Source: Pseudomonas fluvialis (GTDB taxonomy: Bacteria > Pseudomonadota > Gammaproteobacteria > Pseudomonadales > Pseudomonadaceae). From it: DNA of 64,000 bases. The number at the start of each line of letters is the position of its first letter. The first letter of the stretch is position 1. Positions 26,083 to 34,228 of this stretch are shown here, one piece after another. A model generated the notes under the pieces. It did not search any database. It was given only the letters and a program-made list of their open reading frames with translations, and had not been told where the DNA came from. Location of the stretch: NCBI RefSeq assembly GCF_014207935.1, contig NZ_JACHLL010000002.1, positions 367,865 to 431,864 on the forward strand, read 5' to 3'. A program made the position numbers and the translations under genes.

Positions 26083-26709
26083 ATGAGCACGCAAGAATCG
26101 CTTTATCACCACGGCAACCTGCGCCAGGCACTGCTCGACAGCAGCCTGGCGATTCTGCGCAGCGAAGGCATCGAAGCCCTGTCGCTGCGCCGCTTGGCCG
26201 AGCACACAGGGGTCTCGCGCGGCGCCCCCTACCATCACTTCCGCGACAAGCAGGCCCTACTCGCGTCAATTGGCGAACTGGGCTTTGCCGAGCTCGATAA
26301 ACTCCTGCAAGCCGTCGTCGAGGATGAACAACAGCCACTTCACGAGCGCTTGCACCAGGCCGTGCTCGGCTACCTGGACTTCGCCACCCGCCAACCAGCG
26401 CTGTACGCGCTGATGTTCGGCCGGACGTTGTGGCAGGACAGCAACGATGAAGGCACCGCTGCGTTCCAGCGTTTTGCCAAGGATTGCTTTCGTCAGTACG
26501 TCAAACTGTTCGAGCGCTTAGTAGAGGAATGCTCGACAACTAGGCAAGCCCAGGCCCATCCACTGCGCCGGGCCCAGTCGCTATGGGCAACCCTTCACGG
26601 ATTGGCCAGCCTCACCAATAACGGAGGCCTTTTCAAGGCAGAGGATTTGGCTGAGATAGCCTGCACAGGGCTAATCATGCCCACCAAAAAAAGTAACAAC
26701 CCTGACTAG
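26083..26709 (+). CDS. TetR/AcrR family transcriptional regulator
   Basis: This 208-residue repressor has the N-terminal helix-turn-helix LSLRRLAEHTGVSRGAPYHH at about residues 38-57, where the GAPYHHF sequence is typical of the WHG subgroup of TetR regulators. The ligand-binding C-terminal half contains RQPALYALMFG, also typical of that subgroup. The gene is divergent from the dienoyl-CoA-isomerase-like gene, which is its likely target; the ligand may be an acyl-CoA, though this is inference. TATACT lies only eight bases before the ATG, so the mRNA may be nearly leaderless. Confidence 0.85.
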   Translation: MSTQESLYHHGNLRQALLDSSLAILRSEGIEALSLRRLAEHTGVSRGAPYHHFRDKQALLASIGELGFAELDKLLQAVVEDEQQPLHERLHQAVLGYLDFATRQPALYALMFGRTLWQDSNDEGTAAFQRFAKDCFRQYVKLFERLVEECSTTRQAQAHPLRRAQSLWATLHGLASLTNNGGLFKAEDLAEIACTGLIMPTKKSNNPD

Positions 26710-26814
26710 ATCACAAATCCAATGTCACTTTCCCCATGCGGTCTGCCGGCACTTGCCAATACATAATCAGGCCTTCGAAAATCTCAACTTGCCAGCCACT
26801 TACAAGGATGCGTG

Positions 26815-29046
26815 ATGCCCTCACCAAATGGATCCACAGCAGCTTCCTACATCAGCCTGTCGGGGAACACTCATATCGACAGCCTGCTTGGCGGAAGCAA
26901 ATGGGGCGGAAACCTTGGTCAGGGTTTCAGCCTCAGTTACAGCTTCTTCAGCGAAGGACTGTCGTATTACGCCACCGACTATTCCAGCGACAACGAATAC
27001 CTTGCTGCCTATCGTTTGACCAGCGGCCAGATGACCTCCATCCGCAATGCGCTGCAGAGCTGGGGCACCGTAACCAATTTAAGCTTCCAAGAGGTACAGG
27101 ACAGTGCAACTTGGACTGGCGACCTGCGTTTTGCTGGTTATAGCGACATGGGCTCACAAGCCGCGGCCTGGGCCTACTATCCAACCACGGCTCCCGTTGG
27201 AGGAGATGTCTGGATTGGCCCTGCCACCAATGACACCGCCCCTCTGGCCGGAACTTATGATTTCCACACTTTCGTCCACGAGATAGGCCATGCCCTGGGC
27301 CTGAAACACACCTTTGAAACTGAAAGCGATAACAACAATATTCTGAGCGGCATCTATGATGATGCCCGCTATAGTGTCATGAGTTATAACGCCGACTATG
27401 ACTTTCTGCCAAGCGGCCCCATGCTATTCGACGTTGCCGCCATTCAATATTTGTATGGCAAGAACATGGGCTGGCAGACAGGCAATAACACCTACAACTG
27501 GGATGCTAGCGCACGGATATTCCAGACAATTTGGGACGCTGGCGGAGTTGACACCATCGACGCCAGCAACCAGCTGCGTGGCGTCAGCATTAATCTCAAC
27601 AGCGGTCAATTCAGCAGCATAGGCCAAGATATCTACAACTATGCTACCCGCCAGTACACCAACAACTGCCTGACCATTGCCTATGGCTGCACCATTGAAA
27701 ACGCCACCGGCAGCGGCTACGCCGACCAACTCACAGGAAATGCTGCAAACAACACCCTCAACGGCGGTGCTGGTGCCGATCAAATGATCGGTGGCGACGG
27801 CTCGGACACCTATCATGTCGACAATATCGGAGACTCCGTTGTAGAGAGCAGCAATTCAGCCTCAGGTACTGACATTGTGCTCAGCAGCCTGGCGAACTAC
27901 ACATTGCCTGACAATGTAGAAAACTTGTTGCTATACGCCTCCGGAGCCATCCAAGGAAAAGGCAATGCGCTGAACAACATCATCTATGCAAGCCAAGGTG
28001 ACAATGTCATTGATGGTGCGACTGGAGTAGACACAGCCTCTTACCAATTCTCAACCAGTGCAGTATCAGTCAGCCTGGCCAGTAGCGGAGCTCAAGCAAC
28101 AGGAGGGTCCGGCGCAGACACCCTACTGAACATTGAGAACCTGTTTGGCAGTAACCATGCAGACAAACTATTCGGGAATACCAAGAACAACACACTCAAC
28201 GGTGTCGGCGGTGCCGACCAGATGAGCGGAGGGGATGGCTCGGACACTTACTTCATAGACAATATTGGGGATACTGTCACAGAAACCAATAGCAGCTCAG
28301 CCACCGGCGGAGTCGACCAAGTACTAAGCAATCTTTCCTCCTATACACTCAGCAATAACGTTGAAAACTTACGAATTCTAAGTTCTGCCGCCGCCAATGG
28401 AACCGGCAACATACTAAATAACGTCATTCACGCTGGCAGTGGAAATAACACTCTGGATGGCAAAGAAGGATTTGATATCGCCTCGTACCAATTTTCAAGC
28501 GCAGGTATCACCTTTAATCTTTCCACAACTTCCAGCCAGGCAACCTCAGGCTCAGGAAATGACATGCTACTTAACTTCGAGGGCCTGCTCGGTAGCAACT
28601 TCAATGACATCCTGACTGGCGATAGCGCTGGCAACATTATCAATGGCGGGGCGGGAAATGACACAGTGAGTGGCGGTGCAGGCAATGACCTATTGCTTGG
28701 CGGCGCGGGCACAGACCAGCTTACCGGCGGCTCCGGCTCTGATCGCTTCATTTTTAATCTGCTTAGCGACATTGGCCTGAACGCACAGCGCGATGTCATA
28801 CGCGACTTCCAGACGGGACAAGCTGCAGATCTAATTGACCTATCTGCGATTGATGCCAATATCACCAGCACAACCAACGATGCCTTCGCCTTCATTGGCA
28901 ACGCTGCATTCAGCGCCAATGCCACAGGCCAATTGCGCTTTGCTAACGGCATACTCTTTGGCAGCGTAGATACTGATAACGCTGCAGAGTTCGAAATCCA
29001 GCTTTTAGGAGTCAACTCTCTCAGCGCCAACAGCCTCATCACCTGA
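26815..29046 (+). CDS. RTX metalloprotease, serralysin (M10B)-like, probably type I secreted
   Basis: This 743-residue protein has a zinc-protease domain with HEIGHALGLKH from residue 155 and a Met-turn SVMSY near 188. The remaining two thirds hold calcium-binding RTX repeats of GGxGxD type (LNGGAGADQMIGGDGSD, GGAGNDTVSGGAGND) and end in the C-terminal region typical of type I secretion substrates. The RTX part contains two duplicated blocks: DTASYQFS/DIASYQFS and GADQMxGGDGSDTY. Classic serralysins are about 480 residues, so this one is long. No export genes or protease inhibitor gene lie nearby. GC is clearly lower than in neighbours. The ATG at 26815 follows AAGGA; a GTG one codon earlier is possible. 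Confidence 0.85.
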   Translation: MPSPNGSTAASYISLSGNTHIDSLLGGSKWGGNLGQGFSLSYSFFSEGLSYYATDYSSDNEYLAAYRLTSGQMTSIRNALQSWGTVTNLSFQEVQDSATWTGDLRFAGYSDMGSQAAAWAYYPTTAPVGGDVWIGPATNDTAPLAGTYDFHTFVHEIGHALGLKHTFETESDNNNILSGIYDDARYSVMSYNADYDFLPSGPMLFDVAAIQYLYGKNMGWQTGNNTYNWDASARIFQTIWDAGGVDTIDASNQLRGVSINLNSGQFSSIGQDIYNYATRQYTNNCLTIAYGCTIENATGSGYADQLTGNAANNTLNGGAGADQMIGGDGSDTYHVDNIGDSVVESSNSASGTDIVLSSLANYTLPDNVENLLLYASGAIQGKGNALNNIIYASQGDNVIDGATGVDTASYQFSTSAVSVSLASSGAQATGGSGADTLLNIENLFGSNHADKLFGNTKNNTLNGVGGADQMSGGDGSDTYFIDNIGDTVTETNSSSATGGVDQVLSNLSSYTLSNNVENLRILSSAAANGTGNILNNVIHAGSGNNTLDGKEGFDIASYQFSSAGITFNLSTTSSQATSGSGNDMLLNFEGLLGSNFNDILTGDSAGNIINGGAGNDTVSGGAGNDLLLGGAGTDQLTGGSGSDRFIFNLLSDIGLNAQRDVIRDFQTGQAADLIDLSAIDANITSTTNDAFAFIGNAAFSANATGQLRFANGILFGSVDTDNAAEFEIQLLGVNSLSANSLIT

Positions 29047-29284
29047 CAAGGCCAAGGGCTAGCCGCGAGCTCTCCGGCTGCCCAGAACCACCTAGCAGAA
29101 AATCCAGAAATGATTAGGTGAATACCCGATTGTCGAGTATGGTGTGTGCACTGGCTGCATGTGTCACCGTAAATCGACTTGTTTAGATCTCGATCCATTC
29201 ACACCATCGGTTTCTTTACTCTTTGCACTCAGTCATGGCCCGGGCTGTTCCGGCGCTGTGCAAACTTTGTTCAAGGAGACTCTC

Positions 29285-29494
29285 ATGTCCGAACGTCAAA
29301 CTGGCACCGTCAAGTGGTTCAACGATGAAAAAGGCTTCGGCTTCATCACCCCGGAAAACGGTCCTGACCTGTTTGTGCACTACCGCTCGATCCAGAGCAC
29401 TGGTTTCAAAAGCCTGCAGGAAGGCCAAAAGGTCTCCTTCGTGGCAGTGAAAGGCCAGAAAGGTATGCAAGCTGACGAGGTACAGGTGGTCTAA
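29285..29494 (+). CDS. Cold-shock protein of the CspA family
   Basis: This 69-residue protein is a single OB-fold cold-shock domain. It carries RNP1 [11 protein letters not shown] and RNP2 [10 protein letters not shown]; the Tyr in HYRS is commonly Phe. These proteins bind single-stranded RNA and act as RNA chaperones. The ATG at 29285 follows AAGGAGA. The preceding 29047-29284 spacer is 238 bases with no gene I can support; it probably carries a promoter and a long leader, as in other csp genes. It resembles P. aeruginosa CapB/CspA. A strong terminator follows. Confidence 0.93.
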   Translation: MSERQTGTVKWFNDEKGFGFITPENGPDLFVHYRSIQSTGFKSLQEGQKVSFVAVKGQKGMQADEVQVV

Positions 29495-29514
29495 TCACCT
29501 GCCCTGTCAAAGAG

Positions 29515-29539
29515 AACCGGCCCACGGGCCGGTTTTTTT
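29515..29539 (+). terminator. Rho-independent terminator of the cold-shock gene
   Basis: AACCGGCCC and GGGCCGGTT flank AC and are followed by TTTTTA. It lies 20 bases after the csp stop. Confidence 0.92.
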
Positions 29540-29586
29540 ATCTCCGCTGTCTGCCCATGGCAGCAGCAACTGCAGAGGATCAGCAA

Positions 29587-29766
29587 ATGCGCGTGAAGGG
29601 CTCGAATAAAGTTGCCAAACCGGCTCCGGCCGTGGAAACCCGCGAATCCATCGAGGCTCAGGTTGCGGCCTTTCTGCAAAGCGGCGGCGAGATCCAACAG
29701 GTAGAGCGCGGCGTCAGTGGCCAGGTATGGACCCCGAGCCGACAGATCTCCCTGGGCAAGAAGTAA
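29587..29766 (+). CDS. Small basic protein downstream of the cold-shock gene (59 aa)
   Basis: This 59-residue protein starts MRVKGSNKVAKPAPAVE, contains a helix-like ESIEAQVAAFLQSGGEI, and ends WTPSRQISLGKK. AGAGGA lies eight bases before the ATG at 29587. It lies just past the csp terminator, so read-through could co-express them. The mix of a basic N-terminus and a short helix suggests a nucleic acid or ribosome-associated role, but nothing proves it. I recall similar small proteins in Pseudomonas without assigned function. Confidence 0.65.
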   Translation: MRVKGSNKVAKPAPAVETRESIEAQVAAFLQSGGEIQQVERGVSGQVWTPSRQISLGKK

Positions 29767-29784
29767 GCCGCTGCAATCGTGGCA

Positions 29785-29805
29785 GCAGGCTAACTCGTAG
29801 CCTGC
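29785..29805. repeat. Inverted repeat between the small basic gene and mgtC
   Basis: GCAGGCTA and TAGCCTGC are separated by five bases. There is no T-run, so a terminator role is weak. It sits between convergent genes. Confidence 0.4.
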
Positions 29806-29866
29806 GCCGCCACCCTGCTGTACCGGCCAATACCTCGGCCACCCTCCAGAAATATCCTGCCAGCGT

Positions 29867-30619
29867 CTAGTTTCTCGCGTGCGAGATATGAAAGCTTTGC
29901 ACTCCCGGATGCATCTCCAGAGCCTTGGCCAAACCGATCATCGGCGTGCCACAGTTTCGGCAATTGGCAATAGCCACAAAGCGCCATTCCGGAGCTCCCT
30001 GGGAAAAGCTGATGCTGATCGAACCCATGGCCATATCGAAGCCGTGCGTCATCAGAAACGCACGCAACGCACCCTCCTCCGGACAGAACTCACTGTCAAA
30101 ACGCAACGTCAGTCCAATCGCCGGGCGCTGCGGCAGCCAGGACTCGATTCGTGACAGTCCGAGCATGCACATGGCTGACAACAACGCCAGCAGAATACCC
30201 GCCGCATAAAAGCCCACCCCCACCAGCACACCAATGGCCGACGAAGCCCAGATTGACGCTGCCGTGGTCAGGCCACTGATATTCAACCCCTCACGCATGA
30301 TCACCCCTGCGCCGAGAAAGCCGATGCCTGTGACAATGCCCTGAATGATCCGCGTTGGGTCAGTGCCCATGGCGCTTGGCGTGGCATGCCCGCCATACCA
30401 GCCGACCGAATAGCCAGCGATCACCGTCAATGCACAGGAAGCCATGCACACCAGACCATAGGTGCGCATACCGGCGGCGCGGCCATGGTAAGCACGCTCG
30501 TAACCCACCAGGCATCCCAACAGCAGGGCTCCCAGTAGATTGAGGAAAATCACCAGATTGATCTGCAGCGACTGGACGGACCAATAATCAAGCAGGCTGG
30601 GTAACGACAGAGGTTGCAT
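29867..30619 (-). CDS. MgtC/SapB family membrane protein
   Basis: This 250-residue protein has the MgtC fold: four or five hydrophobic helices with GCLVGYERAYHGRAAGMRTY, GFLGAGVIMREGLNISGLTTA and ASIWASSAIGVLVGVG, then a soluble C-terminal ACT-like domain. Family members modulate growth at low magnesium and, in pathogens, survival in host cells. The start at 30619 is preferred to an ATG at 30625 because GGAG lies eight bases before the former but only two before the latter. A long hairpin (30626-30673) places that GGAG in a stem, suggesting translational control. It lies 84 bases downstream of cvfB. Confidence 0.9.
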   Translation of the reverse strand: MQPLSLPSLLDYWSVQSLQINLVIFLNLLGALLLGCLVGYERAYHGRAAGMRTYGLVCMASCALTVIAGYSVGWYGGHATPSAMGTDPTRIIQGIVTGIGFLGAGVIMREGLNISGLTTAASIWASSAIGVLVGVGFYAAGILLALLSAMCMLGLSRIESWLPQRPAIGLTLRFDSEFCPEEGALRAFLMTHGFDMAMGSISISFSQGAPEWRFVAIANCRNCGTPMIGLAKALEMHPGVQSFHISHARN

Positions 30620-30625
30620 GAACAT

Positions 30626-30673
30626 TGCTCCACAGGGACTTATCTCTAAGCGTAGATAAGCTCCAGTGGAGCA
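30626..30673 (-). promoter_or_regulatory. Leader hairpin sequestering the mgtC ribosome-binding site
   Basis: Nested inverted repeats are visible. The outer arms are TGCTCCAC (30626-30633) and GTGGAGCA (30666-30673), the inner arms CTTATCT (30639-30645) and AGATAAG (30654-30660). They are separated by five-base internal loops and an eight-base apical loop. In the mgtC mRNA the 3' outer arm reads GUGGAGCA and includes the GGAG for translation. No T-run follows. It is consistent with a switch or thermosensor that must open before translation. Confidence 0.6.
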
Positions 30674-30703
30674 GCACAAAGGCGACAGAAAATATAGGCT
30701 GAC

Positions 30704-31540
30704 TCAAGGCAGGCGAATGCGATCCGCCTCAATGATAATCAGCCCCTGCTTGTAGAGACCGCCAATAGCTTTCTTGAAATTGCCCTTGCTCACGCCGAAC
30801 AGACTACTGATCTGCTCCGGCGAACTCTTATCACTGAGCGGCAGCTGGCCGCCCGTCTCACGCAATTTGGCCAGGATCTGCTCACTGAGGCTGCTGGCCG
30901 CCTCGCGCCCAACCGGCTGCAGGCTAAGACTGATCTTGCCATCGGCGCGCACTTCACGAATGAAGCCACGCTCGCGCATGCCGCTACGCAGAAACTTGAA
31001 CACTTCATTGTTGTGGATAAGGCCCCAGTGTTCATTGTTGATGATGGCCTTGAAGCCCATGTCGGTCTGCTCCACCACCAGCAGATCAACTTCCTGCCCG
31101 GACGCATAGCGCACCGGCGTCTTGTCCAGGTAACGGTCCAGACGCGCCGTGGCAGTAATCCGCCGCGTACGCTGATCGAGATAGACATACACCACACAGT
31201 AGTCGCCGACCTGCAGCGGACGCTTCTCTTCCGAATGCGGCAGCAACAGATCCTTGGGCAGGCCCCAATCGAGAAATAGGCCAACGCGATTGATCTCGGC
31301 AACCTTGAGGCTGGCAAAGCCGCCGACCTGCACCTTGGGTTTCTGTGTCGTGGCAATCAGACGATCTTCACTATCCAGATAAACAAAGACATTCAGCCAA
31401 TCGCCCACCTCCAATTCCTCACCCTTGGGGATATAACGCTTGGGCAAAAGAATCTCGCCGTCGGCGCCGCCATCCAGATAGAGGCCAAAATCGGTGTATT
31501 TGGTGACTTGCAGAGAGTTGTATCGGCCAATGGCTGCCAT
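30704..31540 (-). CDS. S1-like RNA-binding protein, CvfB/YitL family
   Basis: This 278-residue protein matches CvfB: three S1-like beta-barrels followed by a winged-helix C-terminus. The first starts VTKYTDFGLYLDGG and the second VAEINRVGLFLDWGLPKDLL. A degenerate third ends before SSLFGVSKGNFKKAIGGLYK, the winged-helix part. Family members bind RNA and affect virulence gene expression in Staphylococcus; in Pseudomonas the role is unknown. The ATG at 31540 follows no strong Shine-Dalgarno. It is upstream of mgtC with only 84 bases between, so the two may share a transcript. Confidence 0.88.
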   Translation of the reverse strand: MAAIGRYNSLQVTKYTDFGLYLDGGADGEILLPKRYIPKGEELEVGDWLNVFVYLDSEDRLIATTQKPKVQVGGFASLKVAEINRVGLFLDWGLPKDLLLPHSEEKRPLQVGDYCVVYVYLDQRTRRITATARLDRYLDKTPVRYASGQEVDLLVVEQTDMGFKAIINNEHWGLIHNNEVFKFLRSGMRERGFIREVRADGKISLSLQPVGREAASSLSEQILAKLRETGGQLPLSDKSSPEQISSLFGVSKGNFKKAIGGLYKQGLIIIEADRIRLP

Positions 31541-31840
31541 GGGAAATACCAGAACTGATCAGCCTGCATTCTAACCCAGCACAAAAGACCTGATGCCGCT
31601 TTCGTTGCACGGCCAACCCATGCCGCGCCAGCCAGTAAAGCAGCACCTCCTGGCCGGAAAAGACGCACATCACAAACTTAGCGCAGGCAAAAATCCAAGT
31701 GGCGCTAATTATTCTGCAACCGAGCTAATCTTTCAGTGTGCCACCGGATATATTTCGAAATAGTGTCACACCCGGCTCACTGCAACTCTTGCCCGACCCG
31801 GCCTGTCCCACTTAAGTCCTTATTGCTTTACGGAGCGTCC
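31541..31840. other. Divergent spacer between cvfB and the sulfatase gene
   Basis: These 300 bases separate two divergent genes. They must hold promoters for both, but I cannot pick out confident hexamers, operators or hairpins. No coding frame with a start and ribosome-binding site is visible. The frame of the downstream sulfatase extends into it from an ATG at 31736 but lacks membrane or signal features there. Confidence 0.5.
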
Positions 31841-34042
31841 GTGCATCCTCCCAGCAGCCGACTGTTGTCTTCTGTGTCCCTCTGGCTGGCGCCGGCCAGC
31901 CTGTTTCTGCTGATCCCGCTGCTCAGCCGCTGGTACCTGAATTGGCAACACCCCTACGGCTATCTATCGGACCTGGCCTTCGGCCTGCTACTGCTCATGC
32001 TCTGCAGGGGCCGGCCGCGCTGGTTTGCTTTGCCATTGATGCTGCTGTGGCTGCTCTGCCAGATAGGCAGCCTGGAGATGATCGAAGCCGTCGGGCGCAT
32101 GCCCGAACTGAACGACCTGCGCTATCTGACCGACCCGCAATTCATTGGTAACTCGACTGCCGGCAGCAGCGGCGGCCTTAGCCATCCCCTGACGGCAGCT
32201 GCCCTGCTGCTGGCACTGCTGCTCAGCCTGCTGCATCGCCCGCGGCGCCGGGAGCGTGCCGCGCCCTGGTTGCTTGCCCTACCCGTCGCCCTGCTGCTGG
32301 GCCACGCAGGCAGTCAATGGTACCAACCCAGTGAAGTCAGCCAGTGGCAACAATTCAATCTGCCGCACAAGTGGCTGGCCGAAGGCCTCAGTCGAGTTCA
32401 GTTGAAACTGGAAGAGCATCTGGATGACACGCCGGAAACCGAACCGGACATCGGCAGCCTGACCCAACTGGACCTCAACGGCCGCAAGCTGGTGGCGGAT
32501 CGCGGCCAGGCGCGCAATGTACTGATCATTACCCTGGAAGGCATCCCCGGCGCCTATATCAGCGCCAACCGTACCGCCCTGAACGTTCCCAGCGGCCCGC
32601 CCTTGATGCCCAAACTGAGCAGTTGGGCCGAACGCGGCATGAGCACGCCGGACTATGTACTGCACAGCCACCAGACCATTCGCGGCCTCTACGCGATGCT
32701 CTGCGGCGATTACAGCAAACTCGACTCGGGCACGCCCAAAGGCGTGGAGCTGCTCAACAACAGCAGCCGCAGCCGCCAATGCCTGCCGTCTCAACTGCGT
32801 CAGCGTGGTTTTTCCACGCACTTTCTGCAGGGGGCCGGACTGCGATTCATGGCCAAGGACAAGATCATGCCGCAAATGGGTTTCCAAAAGACCCTGGGGC
32901 GTGACTGGTTCCGCAACAAACCCAATCTGGAGTTCCCCTGGGGCATGGATGACAAAGCCTACTTCGAGGGAGCCCTGGGTTACGTCAAGCAGCTACGTCG
33001 GCAGCGCCAGCCGTGGATGCTGACCCTGCTGACCGTAGGCACTCACCAACCCTACTCGGCGCCAGAGGAGTACCTGCAGCGCTACCCGGACGGCAAGCAG
33101 GCCGCAGTGGCCTACCTCGACGATGCGATCGACGGTTTCCTCGGCCAGCTGGAGCAGATGGGCGTATTGAAGAACACTCTGGTCATCGTTACCTCCGACG
33201 AATCCCACGGCATCGACAATGTGCGCCTGGCTTCGGCCTGGGGCCTCAACCTGATCCTCGCTCCTGAGCAGGACCGCCTGCCGGCCCTCAAGGGCGGTGT
33301 CTATGGCCATGTCGACATGACGGCCTCGGTGCTCGACTACTTTGGCCTGCCGGTACCAGGCAACTTGATCGGCCGCTCGCTGTTCCGCGACTACGACAGC
33401 GGACGCCCCATGATTTCCTACACCAATGGCCTGCTACGCCTGCATGACGGTCAGGAAACCTTCAGCGAGTGCGACTTCCAGCAGGTCTGTCGACGCTACC
33501 GCAGCGAGGGCTTCATCGCCGCAAACGCCGAATTCCTTGGCCGTTTTCGTGGTCGCGAGGCGCGCCTAATCAGCCGCAGCGCCGCCCTGCTCGATCAGTC
33601 ACTGCAGGGCGGACAGGCTGGCCAGCAGTACCAGTTCGCCACCCGCGAACGCATCCGCCTCAAGGACAGCATTCATGACGACTGGACCGACAACCTGATC
33701 GGCGCCCAGTACCTGGAAATGCCCAGCCACAGCCGTACCACGGTGACCCTGAAAATTCGCCCCCTGAAGCTCGACCGTGCCGGTGCGCGCCTGCTGCTGA
33801 AAACCAAGGAATACGATCGCGACATCAACCTGGCCATTCCGCCGCTGCCGCCGCTCAAGCCAGGGCAGCCACTGGAGTTGAGCTTCGACTTCGCCAACGA
33901 AAAGGCGCGCAAAGCCTTTTCCTTTCACCTGCTCGCGGAAGGCCATGGCGCCATCGAGATCACCGATTTCAGCGTGACCACGCTGCCCATCGAAGTGCCG
34001 ACACTGGCAGAGCCAAGCCCCCCTGCCAGCGCCCTGCGCTAG
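31841..34042 (+). CDS. Membrane sulfatase, LTA synthase/phosphoglycerol transferase-like
   Basis: This 733-residue alkaline-phosphatase-superfamily protein has about four N-terminal membrane helices (such as LWLAPASLFLLIPLLSRWYL) and a large extracytoplasmic catalytic domain. The likely nucleophile Thr lies in HSHQTIRGLYAML near residue 277; metal-binding residues fall in VTSDESHGIDN and VYGHVDMTAS. Gram-negative relatives (OpgB, phosphoethanolamine transferases) modify periplasmic glucans or lipid A, so an envelope substrate is likely; it is not truly teichoic acid. The GTG start at 31841 follows GGAG at seven bases; an upstream ATG at 31736 has no ribosome-binding site. The C-terminal 150 residues form an extra beta-rich domain. 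Confidence 0.8.
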   Translation: MHPPSSRLLSSVSLWLAPASLFLLIPLLSRWYLNWQHPYGYLSDLAFGLLLLMLCRGRPRWFALPLMLLWLLCQIGSLEMIEAVGRMPELNDLRYLTDPQFIGNSTAGSSGGLSHPLTAAALLLALLLSLLHRPRRRERAAPWLLALPVALLLGHAGSQWYQPSEVSQWQQFNLPHKWLAEGLSRVQLKLEEHLDDTPETEPDIGSLTQLDLNGRKLVADRGQARNVLIITLEGIPGAYISANRTALNVPSGPPLMPKLSSWAERGMSTPDYVLHSHQTIRGLYAMLCGDYSKLDSGTPKGVELLNNSSRSRQCLPSQLRQRGFSTHFLQGAGLRFMAKDKIMPQMGFQKTLGRDWFRNKPNLEFPWGMDDKAYFEGALGYVKQLRRQRQPWMLTLLTVGTHQPYSAPEEYLQRYPDGKQAAVAYLDDAIDGFLGQLEQMGVLKNTLVIVTSDESHGIDNVRLASAWGLNLILAPEQDRLPALKGGVYGHVDMTASVLDYFGLPVPGNLIGRSLFRDYDSGRPMISYTNGLLRLHDGQETFSECDFQQVCRRYRSEGFIAANAEFLGRFRGREARLISRSAALLDQSLQGGQAGQQYQFATRERIRLKDSIHDDWTDNLIGAQYLEMPSHSRTTVTLKIRPLKLDRAGARLLLKTKEYDRDINLAIPPLPPLKPGQPLELSFDFANEKARKAFSFHLLAEGHGAIEITDFSVTTLPIEVPTLAEPSPPASALR

Positions 34043-34228
34043 AGCGCCCCAGCACGCCACCCGCTGTCTCGCTCGGGATATGCCGGTGGCGCGCAACTGT
34101 GTCATGATCTTTCCGCACTTTTCTTGAGGGCATGCCTGTATCCAAGGGCTGCTGGAGGGCCAAGAAAGCTGCAGCGAAAGGTCGAGTGATCGATCGTTTA
34201 GCCAAACTGACACAGCCAAGGAAGTGCC

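Noticed and set aside
31736-31840. Upstream start (ATG 31736) for the sulfatase gene
   Set aside because: It has no ribosome-binding site and the added residues show no signal or membrane features, while the GTG at 31841 has GGAG at good spacing.
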